Assembly: GCF_000478275.1 (NCBI RefSeq)
Contig: NZ_ASJB01000046.1
Location: forward strand, 1 to 64,000
Direction of reading: 5' to 3'
DNA from: Amycolatopsis orientalis DSM 40040 = KCTC 9412
GTDB taxonomy: Bacteria > Actinomycetota > Actinomycetes > Mycobacteriales > Pseudonocardiaceae
Length of the DNA: 64,000 nt
The position numbers and the translations under genes are program-made. Below are positions 60,716-64,000 of this stretch, piece after piece. Each line of letters starts with the position of its first letter. The first letter of the stretch is position 1. The notes below the pieces were generated by a model. It saw nothing but the letters and a program-made list of their open reading frames with translations, ran no database searches and had not been told where the DNA came from.

Positions 60716-61213
60716 TTACGCCCTCAGCAGCTGGTTGAAGAACGACCGGTAGCGGCGCAGCGCGATCCGGAGGTCCTCGGTGGCCGGTTCGCCCTGGCTC
60801 CACGCGGATTCCAGTTCCTTCTTGTGGTCGGCGAACGTCGAGGCCAGGTTCTGGATCACGACGGCGACCAGTTCGTCGGCCTCCTTGACCGCCCGGCGCG
60901 GATCGTCCACGAAGGCCGTCTGGATGCCTTGCCAGCTGTCACGGAAGCGCTCGACATCGGTGTCGTCGAACAACGTGTGCTCACCGTCGTCCTCAGTGGA
61001 CTCTGTGGTGGCGCTTTCCGTGGTGGACTCGGGTTCGGCGGCCACCAGGTCCTCGGTGCTCAGCGCCTGACCCTCGTCCCGGGCGTCGTTTCCGGTGTCG
61101 AGGCCACCGCGGTCGTCAGCGGTCCGATCCTCGTCGAGCCGATCCGTCGTCCCCGCGACGTGTTCCGTGGTCCGCGGTTCCGTTCCCTCGGTTTCCAGAG
61201 GCCTGCTTTCCAT
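60716..61213 (-). CDS. Acidic protein with C-terminal helical domain
   Basis: The 165-residue protein has a low-complexity acidic, Thr/Glu-rich N-terminal half and a helical C-terminal domain. That domain (FRDSWQGIQTAFVDDPRRAV; then TEDLRIALRRYRSFFNQLL) is clearly related to that of the gene upstream. ATG 61213 follows AAGGAG. The gene overlaps the upstream one by 98 bp in another frame. Function is unknown; no membrane part is present. Confidence 0.75.
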   Translation of the reverse strand: MESRPLETEGTEPRTTEHVAGTTDRLDEDRTADDRGGLDTGNDARDEGQALSTEDLVAAEPESTTESATTESTEDDGEHTLFDDTDVERFRDSWQGIQTAFVDDPRRAVKEADELVAVVIQNLASTFADHKKELESAWSQGEPATEDLRIALRRYRSFFNQLLRA

Positions 61214-61763
61214 GAGTTTCCGCTCCTTCGCCACCGTCGGTCAACAGATCTTCGAACACCACGCGGTAATGCTTCATCGCTTCACGCATGTCCTCTGTGG
61301 ACATTTCGGATTCCCGATGACGCTCCAGCGTGTCGTGCCCGGCGCGGTAGTGCCGTATCGCGTTCGCGTGCCGGACGGAGAGATCCGCGAGCTGCTGGTC
61401 GTACCCCTCTGTCGGGTAACCGCGCTCGGCCATCAGGGAGACCAGTACCCGGTCCGCCTCGACGACGGCGCCGGACGGGCGATCGACGAACTGTTCCTGG
61501 ATCAGCGCCCATTCCTGCGCGTACCGGTCCTTTGTGGTCTGCGGCAGCGGGCGGATGTCGAGATCCGAATGACGTTTCATGCGCGACGAAAGGTCGCGTT
61601 CCGCCTCCCGCGGACTCTCGTGTTCCTTGACGGCCCGGTCGTATTCGGGCCCGAACGTCTCACGCAAGCGCCGCCTGCGTTGCTCGGCGACGACGAACCA
61701 GGCGGCCGCGCCCACCACCAGGACGGCGGCGATGACGATGATGATGACCAACCACGTGGGCAT
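61116..61763 (-). CDS. Membrane-anchored protein with the same helical domain
   Basis: The 215-residue protein has one N-terminal membrane segment (about 3-27) and a helical domain (YAQEWALIQEQFVDRPSGAV; then TEDMREAMKHYRVVFEDLL) matching that of the next gene. The last 40 residues are low-complexity and are read from DNA that also encodes the start of the next gene. ATG 61763 follows GGAGGAG. I know no function for this domain. Confidence 0.8.
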   Translation of the reverse strand: MPTWLVIIIVIAAVLVVGAAAWFVVAEQRRRRLRETFGPEYDRAVKEHESPREAERDLSSRMKRHSDLDIRPLPQTTKDRYAQEWALIQEQFVDRPSGAVVEADRVLVSLMAERGYPTEGYDQQLADLSVRHANAIRHYRAGHDTLERHRESEMSTEDMREAMKHYRVVFEDLLTDGGEGAETHGKQASGNRGNGTADHGTRRGDDGSARRGSDR

Positions 61764-62134
61764 CGTTATCTCTCCTCCGGATATTTGCCGGTCAACCCCC
61801 GACAGGCCGTGGATGCCCCTGCGTTCATCTCCGGAAACCCTTGTGGCACAAGAACTTTTGGATCTTAGGCCGGATGGCGCAGTGGAATGACCTCGATTCG
61901 CCGTCAGCCCGGCAAGGAGTACGGCCATCCGGGCTAAGTCGTGAGGCCCGCTAACTAGGCGTCCCTCTTTCGGGTGCCGCCGATGACTCAGTGTAGGTAA
62001 AAACTCCCGATCATTGCTCCGTTGTGGCACTATTGCCCCATTCGCAGGAAGAGGGCCTGCGATCGGAGGGGACCCGGCGCGATGGGGTCGCCTGGCACGG
62101 CAAATGAAAGATCATCAGGGGAGGAGATCGACAG
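61764..62134. other. 371-bp gene-free promoter region
   Basis: The region separates divergent genes. It holds the palindrome CTTGT-GGC-ACAAG (61840-61852) and GGGGAGGAG, the ribosome binding site of the downstream peptide gene. No convincing tRNA, ORF or clear promoter pair is seen. Confidence 0.6.
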
Positions 62135-62308
62135 ATGTCGACGCCTACGGACGTCAAGGACCCCATCGGCGAGGAGGAGCCGGTCGACCCGGCCGGACCC
62201 AAGCCCGACCAGGGTGAACACCAGCACAGTCCCGACTGTGAGCACAACCGGGACCGTTTCTTCGACTGCGCCGGCGGCTGCATCCAGACGCCGCCCCCGA
62301 CGCCCTGA
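62135..62308 (+). CDS. 57-residue Cys/His-rich acidic peptide
   Basis: The gene has a strong ribosome binding site (GGGGAGGAG) and an ATG at 62135. The first 28 residues are acidic and Pro-rich, like a leader or disordered arm. The end holds three Cys (35, 45, 49) and three His (29, 31, 37), including HQHSPDCEH and FFDCAGGCIQ, then PPPTP. It could bind metal or be a substrate or precursor peptide. It precedes the TPR protein gene by 89 bp, with a GC-rich hairpin between. Confidence 0.65.
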   Translation: MSTPTDVKDPIGEEEPVDPAGPKPDQGEHQHSPDCEHNRDRFFDCAGGCIQTPPPTP

Positions 62309-62331
62309 TCGCGTGAGCCGATGGCCTCGGT

Positions 62332-62361
62332 CCGCCCGTCGGGGTATTCCCCGGCGGGCGG
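62332..62361 (+). terminator. GC-rich hairpin between the peptide gene and the TPR gene
   Basis: A 13-bp stem with one G-U pair and a TATT loop follows the peptide gene by 23 bp. No T run follows. It may be a terminator or an attenuator that makes the peptide transcript more abundant. Confidence 0.65.
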
Positions 62362-62397
62362 CGGTCGTTCGGCTACGGACTGTGCTGTCATAGATCA

Positions 62398-64000
62398 GTG
62401 GTTGTAACGGAACTCGGGGTGGCCGAAGCCATCCGACAGGCCCGCGCCCTGCAGCGGGCCGGGGTCGACGCGGTCTGCTCGGCACGGCCGCGTGAGGGCT
62501 TGAAGCTGCTCCACCGGGGCATGTCGGTACTCGACTCGGTGGAATCCGCCGTCGAAGGCGACCGGTCGGAGTGGCTGGCCGCGCGGATCCGCCTCACGAA
62601 CTCACTCGTCGCGCTCGGCACGGAAACCGGTGGTGCGGTCGCCGACGGCCTGGCCGAACTGGACGAGGTGCGCTCGCTCCTCACCGAGGTCGGCGATCGC
62701 GCCCTCCGTGCGGAACTCCGCGGCGCCATCGACCACAACTACGGGCTGCTGCTCATGGCGGTGGGCCGGAACGAGGACGGTATCGCCTATTTCGATGCCT
62801 CGATCGACAGCAAGGAATTCGTTCTCGCTTCGGCTCCCGATCCGGTTCCCGTCCTTCATCCCTATCTGGGAACGATGATCACTCGCGGGCTCGCCTATAC
62901 GCGGTTGGGTGATGTTCGCAGGGCCCGTGAGGATCTGTCCCGGGCGATGGACATCGCGGAGAAGTACGAACTGCGATTGCAGGCGGCCGATGTCCGGCGA
63001 CCGCTCGGTTCACTCGAACTGAGGATCGGGAATGTTCCCGCCGCCCTTCGCCTGTACGAGGAAAGCGAACGGATCTACCAGGCCCTGGACGTCGAGGTGC
63101 ATCCGCTTCTGCGGCTCGACCAGGCCCAAGCACTGCTCGCCGCCGGACTGGCGGACGAGGCGGGCCGGCATCTCGATGAGGTACTGGAGGTCATGCACGC
63201 ACAGAGCAGCACCACCCGTGAGCTGGGGTACGCGGAGTTGTACCGGGCGTCCGCGGCGCTGCTCGGTGACGACCTCGAACTCGCCCGGCGGTACGCCGCG
63301 TCCGCGCGGCGCAGGATGCTCCGGTGGGGATGCCAGACCTGTGTCGCCAACGCGACCATCGTCGGCCTTCGCGCGGATGTGCGAGATGCCTTGCGTACCA
63401 ACGAAATCCCGCTCACGTTGACCGCTCGCGCGCTGCGCGCGGCGAACGCGATGCCGATGCCGCGGCTGGCCGATCAGGCCGCGCTGGCGCGCATGCTGGC
63501 CGTCCGGGTCGAATTGCGGAAGGGGAAACGGAAGCGCGCGGCCGACCTGCTGGCGCGGATTCCGCGGCCGGGTCGGCTCACGTCCGTCGATTACCGGATG
63601 CTGCGACGGCTTTGCCGCGCGGAACTCGCGGTGGCCGAAGGGAACAAGACCAAGGCGCTGGCCGAGATCCGGGCCGGGCTCACCGAACTCGACCGCGTCC
63701 GCGATCGGATGGGCGGCATCGAACTCGTTTCCGGGACGGCGTTGCACGGCCGGGAGCTGGCGGATCTGGCGGTCAAGATCGTGCTGGAGCGTGCCGACGC
63801 GGCCCGGCTGTTCGGCTGGACGGAGCGGACCCGCGCGCAGAGTCACCGGTACGAACCCGTGGCGGCGACCGATCCGGATCTCGCCGAGCGGGTCGCCGAG
63901 GTCCGGGGGCTCGATCAGGCGATCCACCAGGCGCAGCACGAAGGGCATCCGACGGCGGCTTTGCGCGCGAAGCACGCCGAGCGCTTGCGTGAGGCGCACC
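62398..64000 (+). CDS. Large TPR protein, probably TPR-CHAT protease (partial)
   Basis: The frame is open from GTG 62398 through the end of the window (534 codons) without a stop. Repeated helix pairs with alternating Ala, Leu and Tyr fit TPRs from about 20 to 480, for example LGTMITRGLAYTRLGDVRRA and AALRLYEESERIYQALDVEV. The segment GTALHGRELADLAVKIVLER, then LFGWTERTRAQS, resembles the linker before the caspase-like CHAT domain in actinobacterial TPR-CHAT proteins. The catalytic domain would lie beyond the window, so the assignment is not proven. The start codon could also be further in. Confidence 0.6.
   Translation, partial: MVVTELGVAEAIRQARALQRAGVDAVCSARPREGLKLLHRGMSVLDSVESAVEGDRSEWLAARIRLTNSLVALGTETGGAVADGLAELDEVRSLLTEVGDRALRAELRGAIDHNYGLLLMAVGRNEDGIAYFDASIDSKEFVLASAPDPVPVLHPYLGTMITRGLAYTRLGDVRRAREDLSRAMDIAEKYELRLQAADVRRPLGSLELRIGNVPAALRLYEESERIYQALDVEVHPLLRLDQAQALLAAGLADEAGRHLDEVLEVMHAQSSTTRELGYAELYRASAALLGDDLELARRYAASARRRMLRWGCQTCVANATIVGLRADVRDALRTNEIPLTLTARALRAANAMPMPRLADQAALARMLAVRVELRKGKRKRAADLLARIPRPGRLTSVDYRMLRRLCRAELAVAEGNKTKALAEIRAGLTELDRVRDRMGGIELVSGTALHGRELADLAVKIVLERADAARLFGWTERTRAQSHRYEPVAATDPDLAERVAEVRGLDQAIHQAQHEGHPTAALRAKHAERLREAH

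Noticed and set aside
61866..61884. GGCCGGATGGCGCAGTGG as the 5' end of a tRNA
   Set aside because: No D loop, anticodon stem or T arm follows in the next 90 bases.

Overview
The window is high-GC DNA with a high share of GTG starts, many ATGA/GTGA overlaps and several apparently leaderless genes. The order initiator tRNA - PadR - prfB - ftsE - ftsX - smpB - (insert) - ssrA, the presence of topoisomerase IV (ParE/ParC), a complete hut operon and many intergenic palindromes all point to an actinomycete, most likely Pseudonocardiaceae and Amycolatopsis-like. The species assignment is inference.

Layout. 1-2.6 kb: a flavin monooxygenase and a divergent TetR with two palindromic operators, then an initiator tRNA. 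2.7-7.7 kb: PadR, prfB, ftsE, ftsX, smpB and an amidohydrolase. 7.7-12.6 kb: a membrane acyltransferase, a small protein, a two-component system with an extra sensor-domain protein, and ssrA (tmRNA). 12.7-15.1 kb: an AbiEi/AbiEii-like toxin-antitoxin pair just downstream of ssrA, then a hydrolase remnant and a small ORF. 15.1-23.1 kb: IclR regulator and the histidine utilisation operon hutH-hutU-M20 hydrolase-hutF-hutI. 23.1-28.1 kb: a helical two-gene unit, a second two-component system whose kinase has an unusual C-terminal extension, and a frameshifted flavin monooxygenase with its TetR. 28.4-31.1 kb: an ABC ATPase, secreted hydrolase and permease joined by ATGA overlaps. 31.2-40.4 kb: a voltage-sensor-like membrane protein, HrpB helicase, an orphan amino-acid-binding lipoprotein, MauE-DsbA, LysR, a ThuA-like protein, an RraA-like protein and a HAF-repeat protein. 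40.6-45.1 kb: a five-gene operon with the enzymes of one beta-oxidation-type cycle. 45.4-49.9 kb: ParC and ParE. 50.2-62 kb: a membrane cyclase-like protein, GH76, a flavin luciferase-like/FMN reductase pair, MFS exporter with YCII protein, TetR, aldo/keto reductase, a second ABC exporter, and a pair of related acidic/helical proteins. 62.1-64 kb: a 57-residue Cys/His-rich peptide gene followed by a long TPR protein, probably the N-terminus of a TPR-CHAT protease, that runs off the window.

The most striking non-genic feature is a set of dispersed palindromic element families. One (core AGCAAGGGACCTTTGCT) occurs at least 14 times, alone or as long inverted pairs, and supplies or touches the stop codon of at least six genes. 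A composite of three hairpin types is present twice in opposite orientation, 12 kb apart, flanking the hut region. Three near-identical copies of another hairpin each sit between convergent genes.
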